Origin: Streptomyces sp. GQFP
GTDB lineage: Bacteria; Actinomycetota; Actinomycetes; Streptomycetales; Streptomycetaceae
Length of the DNA stretch: 64,000 nt
Direction of reading: 5' to 3'
NCBI RefSeq assembly: GCF_021545335.1
Contig: NZ_CP089312.1
Location: 6,076,001 to 6,140,000, forward strand
Shown: positions 50,055-57,663 of the stretch, piece by piece
How positions within the stretch are numbered: position 1 is the first letter of the stretch
How the letters are laid out: each line of letters begins with the position of its first letter
Made by a program: the position numbers and the translations under genes
The notes under the pieces: generated by a model
Databases searched by the model: none
Seen by the model: the letters and a program-made list of their open reading frames with translations, nothing else
What the model was told of the DNA's origin: nothing

Positions 50055-50950
50055 GCGTCACCGTACGGGTTCCCGCCAAGGTCAACGTCCAGCTCGCCGT
50101 CGGTGCCGCCCGCCCCGACGGCTTCCACGACCTCGCCAACGTCTTCCTCGCCGTCGGGCTCTTCGACGAGGTCACCGTCACCCCGGCCGACCGGCTCCGG
50201 GTCACCTGTGAGGGCCCGGACGCCGACCAAGTGCCTCTCGACCGTACGAATCTCGCCGCCCGTGCCGCCGTCGCGCTCGCCGAGCGGTACGGCCGTACGC
50301 CCGCCGTGCACATCCACATCGCCAAGGACATCCCCGTCGCCGGGGGGATGGCGGGCGGCAGTGCGGACGGCGCCGGTGCGCTGCTCGCCTGCGACGCGCT
50401 CTGGGGGACCGGCGCCTCTCGTGTCGAACTCCTCGACATCTGCGCCGAGTTGGGCAGCGATGTGCCCTTCAGTCTGGTGGGGGGTGCCGCACTGGGGATC
50501 GGGCGTGGGGAGAAGCTGACCGTTCTGGAGACCGGCGGTGACTTCCACTGGGTGTTCGCCATGGCGGAGCGCGGGCTGTCGACGCCCGCCGTCTTCCGGG
50601 AGTTCGACCGGCTGGTCGCGGTTGCTGACAGTGAGGTTCCGGTGCCTGTCGCCTCGCCCGAGCTGCTCGACGCGCTCGCCAAGGGTGACCCGGACGCGCT
50701 CGCCGCGACCGTCTCCAACGACCTTCAGCCCGCCGCCCTTTCCCTCTTCCCGGCCCTCGCCGACACCCTCGACGCCGGCCGCGCCGCCGGTGCCCTGACC
50801 GCCCTGGTCTCGGGATCCGGTCCGACGACGGCGTTTCTCGCCCGGGACGCGGTGGCCGCGCGGCAGGTCGCGGAGGCGCTGTCGGTGTCCGGCACGTGCC
50901 GGTCCGTACGGGTTGCGGCGGGGCCGGCACCGGGCGCCAGCGTGCTGTAA
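50051..50950 (+). CDS. ispE: 4-diphosphocytidyl-2-C-methyl-D-erythritol kinase
   Basis: The 299-residue GHMP kinase has RVPAKVNVQLAVGAARPDGF, the ATP-binding PVAGGMAGGSADGAGALLA, and GSDVPFSLVGG with the catalytic aspartate. It performs the fourth step of the non-mevalonate (MEP) isoprenoid pathway. ksgA-ispE is the classic streptomycete order. Confidence 0.96.
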   Translation: MSVTVRVPAKVNVQLAVGAARPDGFHDLANVFLAVGLFDEVTVTPADRLRVTCEGPDADQVPLDRTNLAARAAVALAERYGRTPAVHIHIAKDIPVAGGMAGGSADGAGALLACDALWGTGASRVELLDICAELGSDVPFSLVGGAALGIGRGEKLTVLETGGDFHWVFAMAERGLSTPAVFREFDRLVAVADSEVPVPVASPELLDALAKGDPDALAATVSNDLQPAALSLFPALADTLDAGRAAGALTALVSGSGPTTAFLARDAVAARQVAEALSVSGTCRSVRVAAGPAPGASVL

Positions 50951-51100
50951 CAGCGTGTACAGGGAGTTACTTTCGGGTTACCCGAATTGCCCGATCCCCA
51001 CAGGGAATTCACCGTTCCTTGGCATCAGGAGGTGCGGGTGGGGTGGGCGTGACACGTAGGGTTTTTTCAACTTCAAGCACTCGCCGTCGCAGATCTCATC

Positions 51101-51138
51101 ATGAGTCATGAGTCATGAGTCCATGAGTTCCATGAGTG
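51101..51138 (+). repeat. 7-bp direct repeats before the amidase gene
   Basis: ATGAGTC is repeated three times in a row (51101-51121), followed by two further spaced ATGAGT copies. The region is 62 bp upstream of the amidase start. Confidence 0.85.
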
Positions 51139-51199
51139 CGCGCGGCGTGGGGTCCCCCTTGAGTTGCCACCTCCCCCAGCACTTTCGGAAGGCATCTCC

Positions 51200-52336
51200 G
51201 TGTCCGTACCTCCCCCTTCCCATCGTCGGAAAGTCCCCCTCACCCGGCGCGGCATGATCGGCGCCGCGGGTGCCGTCGCCGTCGGCGGCGCGCTGACCCC
51301 GGTGGTCTTCGCGGCCGGCAGCGGAGGCGACTCCGGTGCGTCCGTTACGACGGACAGCGCGTCCGGCGCCGCCGGTACCGAGCCGCAGAAGTTCCCGGCG
51401 ACCCGTACCGAGGCCGCCGCCGGCACCGCCGAGGCGAGCGCCGCGTTCGCCATCTCGTACGTCGGTGTGCGCTGGAGCGGAGCGGCGGACGGCGCCGGGA
51501 TCAAGTTCGCGGACGGCGACTCGGCGCCCGGCAAGTGGCAGGACCTGGGCAGCGGTTGCGCGACCGTCGAGGGCGGCGGCACGGCGCTGGTGGCGGCGGG
51601 GGACGCCACCGCGTACGAGCTGAAGCTGCCCGACGGCGCGAGCGTGAGCGGGGTGCGGTCGCTGGCGATCGACACGACCGGCGGGGCCGACAAGACCTTC
51701 CGGGTGCCGACCGAGCCGACCCGGGTGCGCGGAGTGCAGTACCTGTCGCGGCCGGCGTGGGGCGCGGACGAGTCGAAGCGGTACAAGGACGGCAAGGTCA
51801 ACTCGCCCGAGGTGTACTACCCGTTCCAGACGATCACCGTCCACCACACGGACGGCGTGAACAACGACCCCGACCCGGCGGCGACCGTGCGGGCCATCTA
51901 CGAGTACCACGCGGTCACCCTCGACTGGGGCGACATCGGCTACCACTTCCTCATCGACGAGGCGGGTGTCGTCTACGAGGGCCGCTACTCCGGCGACGAT
52001 CTCGTCCCGGCCTTCGACGCGGACGGCAACCTCGTCACCGCCTTCCACACCGGCGGCTTCAACTCCGGCAACCTCGGCATCGCGCTGCTCGGCAACCTGG
52101 TCTCCCAGCCGCCGACCGACGCGGCCAAGGCGTCGCTGATCCGCCTGATCAAGGTGATCGCCCGCTTCAAGGGCCTGGACCCGCAGGCGAAGCTGACCTA
52201 TGTGAACCCGGTCAACGGCGTGACGAAGGACGTCAACGCGATCAGCGGCCACCGCGACTGGCTGGCGACCGACTGCCCCGGCCAGACGATGTACGACCTG
52301 CTGGGCGAGGTCCGTACGGCCGTCGCCGGCAAGTAG
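51200..52336 (+). CDS. Tat-exported N-acetylmuramoyl-L-alanine amidase (PGRP/amidase_2)
   Basis: The 378-residue protein begins with a twin-arginine signal (LTRRGMIGAAGAVAVGGAL, residues about 12-35). A linker and beta domain lead to a PGRP/T7-lysozyme-like amidase (about 190-370). Zinc-site signatures are TVHHTDGVNN, GWGDIGYHF-type DWGDIGYHFLID, HTGGFNSGNLGIALLGN, and AISGHRDWLATDCPG. It should cleave peptide stems from glycan strands. GGAAGG lies 7 nt before GTG 51200. Confidence 0.92.
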   Translation: MSVPPPSHRRKVPLTRRGMIGAAGAVAVGGALTPVVFAAGSGGDSGASVTTDSASGAAGTEPQKFPATRTEAAAGTAEASAAFAISYVGVRWSGAADGAGIKFADGDSAPGKWQDLGSGCATVEGGGTALVAAGDATAYELKLPDGASVSGVRSLAIDTTGGADKTFRVPTEPTRVRGVQYLSRPAWGADESKRYKDGKVNSPEVYYPFQTITVHHTDGVNNDPDPAATVRAIYEYHAVTLDWGDIGYHFLIDEAGVVYEGRYSGDDLVPAFDADGNLVTAFHTGGFNSGNLGIALLGNLVSQPPTDAAKASLIRLIKVIARFKGLDPQAKLTYVNPVNGVTKDVNAISGHRDWLATDCPGQTMYDLLGEVRTAVAGK

Positions 52337-52603
52337 TCTCCGTAATTACTTGATCATGGCTCATTAGCGTCGATGCGTAATGGTGCTGAAGAGCGCTGAG
52401 GGGTCGGCCTGAAGTCGGCTCATCTGTCGTTGACCTGCATAAAAATTCGGGCCAACTGTTACCTACATCACCGTATTTGAATTTCCGTCAATCCACCCCA
52501 AGGTCCCTTTCGCGCCATCTGGCGCATGGGAAGTGGTGGCATGATCGGCCGATCCCGGTTCCCTGTTACCGGCGGTACTACCTGGGCGAGAGGAACTCCC
52601 CCC

Positions 52604-53383
52604 ATGGGTCACATGGACCACTTCAGTGCCGGATGGGTCACCCCCGTTCTTTCCTACGCGATGGCCTGTCTCGGCTCCGCACTCGGACTGCGCTGCACCG
52701 TACGGGCGTTGGAATCGGACGGCGCCTCCAAGCGGAACTGGCTGACGCTGGCCTCCTTCGCGATCGGGTCGGGCATCTGGACCATGCACTTCGTCGCGAT
52801 GATGGGCTTCAGCGTCGAGGGCACCCCCATCCGCTACGACGTTCCGCTGACCGTCCTCAGCCTTGTCATCGCGATCGCCGTCGTCGCCGCCGGTGTCTTC
52901 ACCGCCGGGTACGGGCGCTCCCGGGTCAGGTCCGTGATCCTCGGCGGGCTTGGTGCCGGGCTCGGGGTCGCCGCGATGCACTACGCCGGGATGTACGCGC
53001 TCAATCTGCACGGCGCCATCTCGTACGACCCGCTGCTCGTCATCGCGTCCGTGGCGATCGCTGTTGTCGCCGCCACCGCCGCGTTGACGCTCACGCTGAT
53101 TGTGCGGGGGCCTGTGCTCGCTACCGTTGCGGCGCTGGTGATGGGGCTTGCGGTGAGCAGCATGCACTACACCGCGATGTTCGCGGTTGATGTGACGTTG
53201 GCGCCCAGCAGTGCGGAGTTGCCGGGGGCGACGTCTACGGAGTTCCTGTTCCCGTTGGCTGTGCTGCTCGGGTCGTTCCTGTTCCTGGCTTCGGCTTATG
53301 TCGCGTTGTCGCCTACGGGGAAGCGGGCGGAGGCGGCGTTCGCGGCGGAGATGCTGCGTGAGGTCGAGCTGTCCACCGCCTGA
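52604..53383 (+). CDS. MHYT-domain membrane sensor
   Basis: The 259-residue protein has seven predicted helices. The MHYT-type motifs occur three times at helix ends: TMHFVAMMGFSV, AMHYAGMYALN and SMHYTAMFAV. This repeated Met-His motif is thought to bind copper and sense O2, CO or NO. No GGDEF/EAL or kinase domain is attached; the C-terminus ends after a short charged helix. GAGAGGA precedes ATG 52604. Confidence 0.9.
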   Translation: MGHMDHFSAGWVTPVLSYAMACLGSALGLRCTVRALESDGASKRNWLTLASFAIGSGIWTMHFVAMMGFSVEGTPIRYDVPLTVLSLVIAIAVVAAGVFTAGYGRSRVRSVILGGLGAGLGVAAMHYAGMYALNLHGAISYDPLLVIASVAIAVVAATAALTLTLIVRGPVLATVAALVMGLAVSSMHYTAMFAVDVTLAPSSAELPGATSTEFLFPLAVLLGSFLFLASAYVALSPTGKRAEAAFAAEMLREVELSTA

Positions 53384-53493
53384 TTTTTCTCGCCCCCGCC
53401 GCCCCTACCCATTCCCGTCCCCTGGGGGCTGCGCCCCCAGACCCCCCCATTTCGCGCTGAACGCGCTCGTCCTCAAACGCCGGACGGGCTGAA
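53381..53493. repeat. Dispersed intergenic repeat, family B copy 2
   Basis: It begins at the stop codon of the MHYT gene, contains CTGGGGGC/GCCCCCAG (53422-53440) and ends at caaacgccggacgggctgaaa, matching 27809-27922 in order and sequence. Unlike copy 1 it lacks the second long hairpin arm. Confidence 0.85.
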
Positions 53494-53521
53494 AACAAAG
53501 ACCAAAGGCAACGAGGTTTCC

Positions 53522-55516
53522 ATGAGTATGGCTCGTACCTCCGAACGACTCCGCCCCAGATCCGTCCGTGCGAAGATCGTCGCCCTGCTGATGCTGCCCG
53601 TCGTCTCGCTCATGGCTCTGTGGAGCTTTGCCGCGGTCACCACCGCGTCCACCATCGGTGATGCCGAGCGGGCCAAGGACGTCAACTCCGAACTGCTCGC
53701 CCCGGTCGCCGACTTCGTCACCGCGATACAGGCCGAGCGGACCGCCGCCACCGGCGACGCCGATGTCCTGAAGCGGACCCGGACGGTCACCGACAAGGCC
53801 ACCGAGGCCCTGCTCGACGGCATCAACTCCGCCAGTTCCGACGCCGCGCTCCTCAACTCCGCGCTCCCCGAACGCCTCGACAAGCTCACCGGCGATGCCA
53901 AGGGGCTCGCGGCACTGCGCGCGTCTCAGGAGGGCGGCGGCAAGAACGCCACGCAGGACGCCTACACGGCGTACACCGGCATCGTCGAGGACGCCTTCGC
54001 CGTCACCGGCGCGCTCACCGGGGAGAAGGGCACGACCACCGCCTCCGAGGCCCGTGTCGTGCTCGAACTCTCCCGTGCCCGCGAGGCGTTGGCCCAGGAG
54101 CAGGCGCTCCTCGCGGCGGGCGCCGCCGCCGGAACGCTCACCGACGAGCAGTACGCGCTGTTCGTCGGCGCGGTCACCGTCCAGCGCGGTCTGCTGGAGC
54201 CGGCCGTCGCCGATCTGAAGCCCGAGCACCAGAAGGCGTACAACGCTCTGCTGGAGAGCGGGAGTTACGGGCAGATGGCAGCGGTCGAGAACCGGGTACG
54301 CAGTGCAGGACCCGGTGAATCGGCCGTGGCCGACGGTCTGTTGAAGGGCTGGGACGAGTCCGCGAGCAGTGTGCTGCGTGCCCTCGGCAAGGCCGAGACC
54401 GAGGCCGGTACGGCCGCCGCCGCCAAGGCCAACCCGTTCGGCTGGGACACCCTCGGCGCCTCCGGAATCGCCGTGGTGCTGGGCCTGGTGGGTGTGCTGC
54501 TGTCGTTGCTCGTCTCTGTGTCTGTTGGGCGCGGGCTGATCGTGGAGCTGCTGGATCTGCGCAACTCGGCGCTCGAAGTCGCCGGGCGGCGGCTGCCGCA
54601 GGCCATGCGGCGGCTGCACGCCGGGCAGGGCGTCGACATCGACGCCGAGGCCCCGATGCGCCGCCTCGCCGGAGACGAACTCGCCCAGGTGGGCACCGCG
54701 TTGACGGCCGTGCAGCGCGCCGCGCTCAAGGCCGCCTCCGAGCGCGCCGAACTCCTCAGCGGCATCTCGGGCGTGTACGTCAGCCTCGCCCGCCGCAGCC
54801 AGGTGCTGCTCCACCGCCAGCTCGACATCCTCGACCAGCTGGAGCAACGCCCGCGCGAGGCAGCCGAGTTGCACGAGCTGTACCGCGTCGACTACCTCGC
54901 CACCCGGATGCGCCGCCACTCCGAGAGCCTCCTCATCCTGTCCGGCATCGCGCCCGGCCGTGGCTGGCGGGACCCGATCCCGCTGGCGGACACCCTGCGC
55001 GCGGCCGTGGCCGAGATCGAGGACGGCAGCCGCGTCCAGATCTGGGCGGTCCCGCGCGTGTCCCTGAACGGCGGCTCGGTCGCCGACGTCATCCATCTGC
55101 TCGCCGAACTCGTCGAGAACGCCTCCTCGTTCTCCCCGCCCAGCACCAAGGTGCAGCTGCGCGCGGCCCGGCTGCGTGACGGCGTCCTCATCGAGGTCGA
55201 GGACAGCGGCTTCGGTATGAACGAGGACGCGATGGCCGACGCCAACAGCAAGATCCAGTCGGAGAAGGTCGACCTCCTCGACGCCAAGCAGATCGGCCTG
55301 TTCGTGGTGAACCGCCTCGCGGAACGCCAGGGCCTGCGCGTCGAACTCCGCGACTCCCCGAACGGCGGCGTCACCGCGGCCGTCCTCATCCCCGAGAACC
55401 TGCTGCGCGACGACATGCCGGTGCATGAGCACGAGCTGCAGGCGGTGGGCGGCGGCGGCCGGGCGCTGGCACCGGCGTCGGCGCTGATTCCGCAGCAGCG
55501 GGGCCAGCAGCCGTAG
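53522..55516 (+). CDS. Nitrate/nitrite-sensor-like histidine kinase, conservon CvnA type
   Basis: The 664-residue protein has one N-terminal TM (about 18-40), an extracellular NIT-type four-helix sensor (about 45-310), a second TM (about 318-340), a HAMP-like linker and a HATPase domain (ELVENASSFSPP N box, VEDSGFGM G1 box, GLFVVNRLAERQGLRVEL). The phospho-acceptor His is not of the standard type. Conservon kinases normally precede cvnB (roadblock), cvnC (DUF742) and cvnD (GTPase), which are absent here: the next gene is a convergent protease. Confidence 0.9.
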   Translation: MSMARTSERLRPRSVRAKIVALLMLPVVSLMALWSFAAVTTASTIGDAERAKDVNSELLAPVADFVTAIQAERTAATGDADVLKRTRTVTDKATEALLDGINSASSDAALLNSALPERLDKLTGDAKGLAALRASQEGGGKNATQDAYTAYTGIVEDAFAVTGALTGEKGTTTASEARVVLELSRAREALAQEQALLAAGAAAGTLTDEQYALFVGAVTVQRGLLEPAVADLKPEHQKAYNALLESGSYGQMAAVENRVRSAGPGESAVADGLLKGWDESASSVLRALGKAETEAGTAAAAKANPFGWDTLGASGIAVVLGLVGVLLSLLVSVSVGRGLIVELLDLRNSALEVAGRRLPQAMRRLHAGQGVDIDAEAPMRRLAGDELAQVGTALTAVQRAALKAASERAELLSGISGVYVSLARRSQVLLHRQLDILDQLEQRPREAAELHELYRVDYLATRMRRHSESLLILSGIAPGRGWRDPIPLADTLRAAVAEIEDGSRVQIWAVPRVSLNGGSVADVIHLLAELVENASSFSPPSTKVQLRAARLRDGVLIEVEDSGFGMNEDAMADANSKIQSEKVDLLDAKQIGLFVVNRLAERQGLRVELRDSPNGGVTAAVLIPENLLRDDMPVHEHELQAVGGGGRALAPASALIPQQRGQQP

Positions 55517-55533
55517 CGGATCCCCATGGAACG

Positions 55534-55574
55534 GCCGTGCGCCTCGGGTGAGTGGTGTCCCCGGGGCGCACGGC
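55534..55574. terminator. Hairpin between the kinase and the subtilase
   Basis: GCCGTGCGCC (55534-55543) pairs with GGCGCACGGC (55565-55574). It probably works for both convergent genes. Confidence 0.75.
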
Positions 55575-55605
55575 TTCTGTCATCCGGCAGAGCTGCTGAG
55601 GTGGA

Positions 55606-57231
55606 TCAGAAGGTGAGCTTCCAGCTGTTGATGTAGCCGGTGTCGGCGCTGTACACGTCCTGGACCTTGAGCTGCCAGGTCCCGTTGACGGTGGTCTCGC
55701 TGGACGCGTCGACCGTGTAGGTGGCGTCGACGTTGTCGGTCGAGTCCGAGGAACTGCTGCTCTTCAGGCGGTAGGTGGAGCCGTCCGGGGCGACCAGGTC
55801 GATGACCAGGTCACCGCGGTAGGTGTGCACGATGTTGACGTACACGGACAGGTCGCTGGGCGCGCTGCCGGTGAGGCCGCTGACGGTGACGGGCGAGTAG
55901 ACGGCCGAGCCGGCGTCCGGGATGGAGACGTCGGTGGTCGACTCGAAGGCCGTACCGGTGTCGCCGCCGTCGTCCCCACCGTCGTCGTCCCCGGCCGGGG
56001 TCACCTGGAGCAGCAGGTTGGGGCTGCCCGTGCCGACGCTGGTGAGGGTGGACGCGGAGGCCGCCGAGGTCAGCGCCGAGGTGACCGCGGAGGGCGTGGC
56101 GCTCGGGTTCTCGCCGAGGTAGACCGCGGCCGCGCCGGCGACGTGCGGGGACGCCATCGACGTACCGGAGAGGGACGCGGTGGCCGAGTTGGAGGTGTTG
56201 TACGTCGAGGTGATGCTCGACCCCGGCGCGAAGATGTCCAGCGTGGAGCCGTAGTTGGAGAAGGACGAGCGGGCGTCGGCGCTGGTGGTGGCGCCCACGG
56301 TGATCGCGGAGGCGACACGGGCCGGTGAGTAACTCGACGCGTTGGCGTTGTCGTTGCCCGCCGCGACGGCGTAAGTGATGCCCGCCGCGATGGAGTTGGC
56401 GACGGCGGTGTCGAGGGTGGAGTCCGCGCTGCCGCCGAGCGACATGTTCGCGACGGCCGGGAACTCGGCGTTCTCGGTCACCCAGTCGATGCCCGCGACC
56501 ACACCTGCGGTCGTACCGGAACCGTCGTCGTCGAGCACGCGCACGGCGACGATGTTCGCGGCCTTGGCGACACCGTAGGTGGTGCCCGCGACGGTGCCGG
56601 CGACGTGCGTGCCGTGGCCGTTGCCGTCGTCGGCGCTGGAGTCGTCGTCGACGGCGTCGTAGCCGTACGAGGCCCGGCCGCCGAAGTCGGTGTGCGTGAT
56701 CCGTACGCCGGTGTCGATGATGTACGCGGTCACGCCGCTGCCCGCGCTGGACGGGTAGGTGTAGGCGGAGTCGAGCGGCAGATCGGCCTGGTCGATCCGG
56801 TCGAGGCCCCAAGTGGGCCCGGACTGGGTGTCGTTGATGTGGACGGTCTTGTTCTGCGCGACCGACGCGACGGCCGGGTCGGCGGCGAGCCGCTTGGCCT
56901 CGGCCTCGGTCATCTCGGTCGCGTACCCGTTGAGGGCGGCCGTGTAGGTCTGCTCGACCTCGGCGCCGTACTTGGTGGCGAGCGCCTTGCCCTTGCTGGA
57001 CGCGGCGCGGAAACCGGCGCTGTCCTTGAGCGTGACGATGTAGCTGTCCTTGATGGCGCCTTCGGCACCGGCGCCCTGGATCACACCGACGGCCGGGGTG
57101 GCCGCGGAGGCGGGGGTGATGGCGGCACCGCCGAGTGCCAGCACGGAGGCCGCGGCGGCGAGCGCGGCGAGGGCGCCACGTCTGCGGGACCCGGAGGAGG
57201 GCATGGCTGTGGGGGAGTGCGGTACGGACAC
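55606..57231 (-). CDS. Secreted subtilisin-family (S8) protease with P-domain
   Basis: The 541-residue protein has a Sec signal (RRRGALAALAAAASVLALG ending ASAA), an I9 propeptide (SYIVTLKD, about 60-130) and a subtilase core with Asp in YIIDTGVRI, His in GNGHGTHVAG and Ser in SGTSMASPHVAG. A DDDGGDDGG linker leads to a proprotein-convertase P domain (about 430-541, GDLVIDLVAPDG). GAGGGGA precedes GTG 57231 by about 8 nt. It is released outside the cell. Confidence 0.93.
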   Translation of the reverse strand: MSVPHSPTAMPSSGSRRRGALAALAAAASVLALGGAAITPASAATPAVGVIQGAGAEGAIKDSYIVTLKDSAGFRAASSKGKALATKYGAEVEQTYTAALNGYATEMTEAEAKRLAADPAVASVAQNKTVHINDTQSGPTWGLDRIDQADLPLDSAYTYPSSAGSGVTAYIIDTGVRITHTDFGGRASYGYDAVDDDSSADDGNGHGTHVAGTVAGTTYGVAKAANIVAVRVLDDDGSGTTAGVVAGIDWVTENAEFPAVANMSLGGSADSTLDTAVANSIAAGITYAVAAGNDNANASSYSPARVASAITVGATTSADARSSFSNYGSTLDIFAPGSSITSTYNTSNSATASLSGTSMASPHVAGAAAVYLGENPSATPSAVTSALTSAASASTLTSVGTGSPNLLLQVTPAGDDDGGDDGGDTGTAFESTTDVSIPDAGSAVYSPVTVSGLTGSAPSDLSVYVNIVHTYRGDLVIDLVAPDGSTYRLKSSSSSDSTDNVDATYTVDASSETTVNGTWQLKVQDVYSADTGYINSWKLTF

Positions 57232-57603
57232 GGGGTGGTTCCCCTCTTGTTCGAGGTGCACGAGTGGTACGGGGACGTGTGGGGGGTGAGGGGGGTGGCG
57301 TCTCCGTGCGCACACCGTGGCGGAATTGAAGAGATCACGTCAATTAGGGGAATCCCTACGTCCGGGTAGGGGGCGGTGTGATGTGGGGATGCGCCCGGGA
57401 TGCGCCCGCAACTTGGGTTGTTCTGGGGCCTGTTGGGGGTGCGGTGTTGCGGGGTGCCGACGGTGCCCGGCGGGCGGTGCACCTCGCGAGGTGCGTGCCC
57501 CGATCCACTCTCCGCGCCGTGGCCTATTTTAGTTAGGTAACCCTAAGTTGTGAGTTACCTTTGGGGCTCGCTTCCATCACCCCTCACACCAAGCGGAGTT
57601 CGC
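57232..57603. other. Divergent intergenic region between two subtilases
   Basis: This 372-bp gap holds no gene. It contains a perfect 16-bp palindrome GCACCTCGCGAGGTGC (57479-57494) and, 34 bp further on, an AT-rich iron-box-like sequence (57529-57546). Both may control the large subtilase; promoters of both genes must lie here. Confidence 0.6.
57529..57546. promoter_or_regulatory. Iron-box-like (DmdR/IdeR) site upstream of the giant subtilase
   Basis: TTAGTTAGGTAACCCTAA resembles the DmdR/IdeR consensus TTAGGTTAGGCTCACCTAA but is one base short and not perfectly symmetrical. It lies 58 bp before GTG 57604. It may equally be a sigma-factor recognition element, so the iron link is tentative. 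Confidence 0.35.
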
Positions 57604-57663
57604 GTGCCCAGATCTCGCGTGCCCAGATCTCGCGTGCCCAGATCTCGTATGTCCAGACCTCGC
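57604..57663 (+). repeat. 15-bp tandem repeat at the translation start
   Basis: GTGCCCAGATCTCGC is present three times (57604-57618, 57619-57633, 57634-57648 with its last base changed), and a degenerate fourth copy begins ATGTCC (57649-57663). Each unit begins with a possible start codon. Confidence 0.9.

Noticed and set aside
50951..51199. ydaO-type c-di-AMP riboswitch upstream of the wall amidase
   Set aside because: The conserved core sequences of that riboswitch were not recognised, and the region is mostly short repeats.
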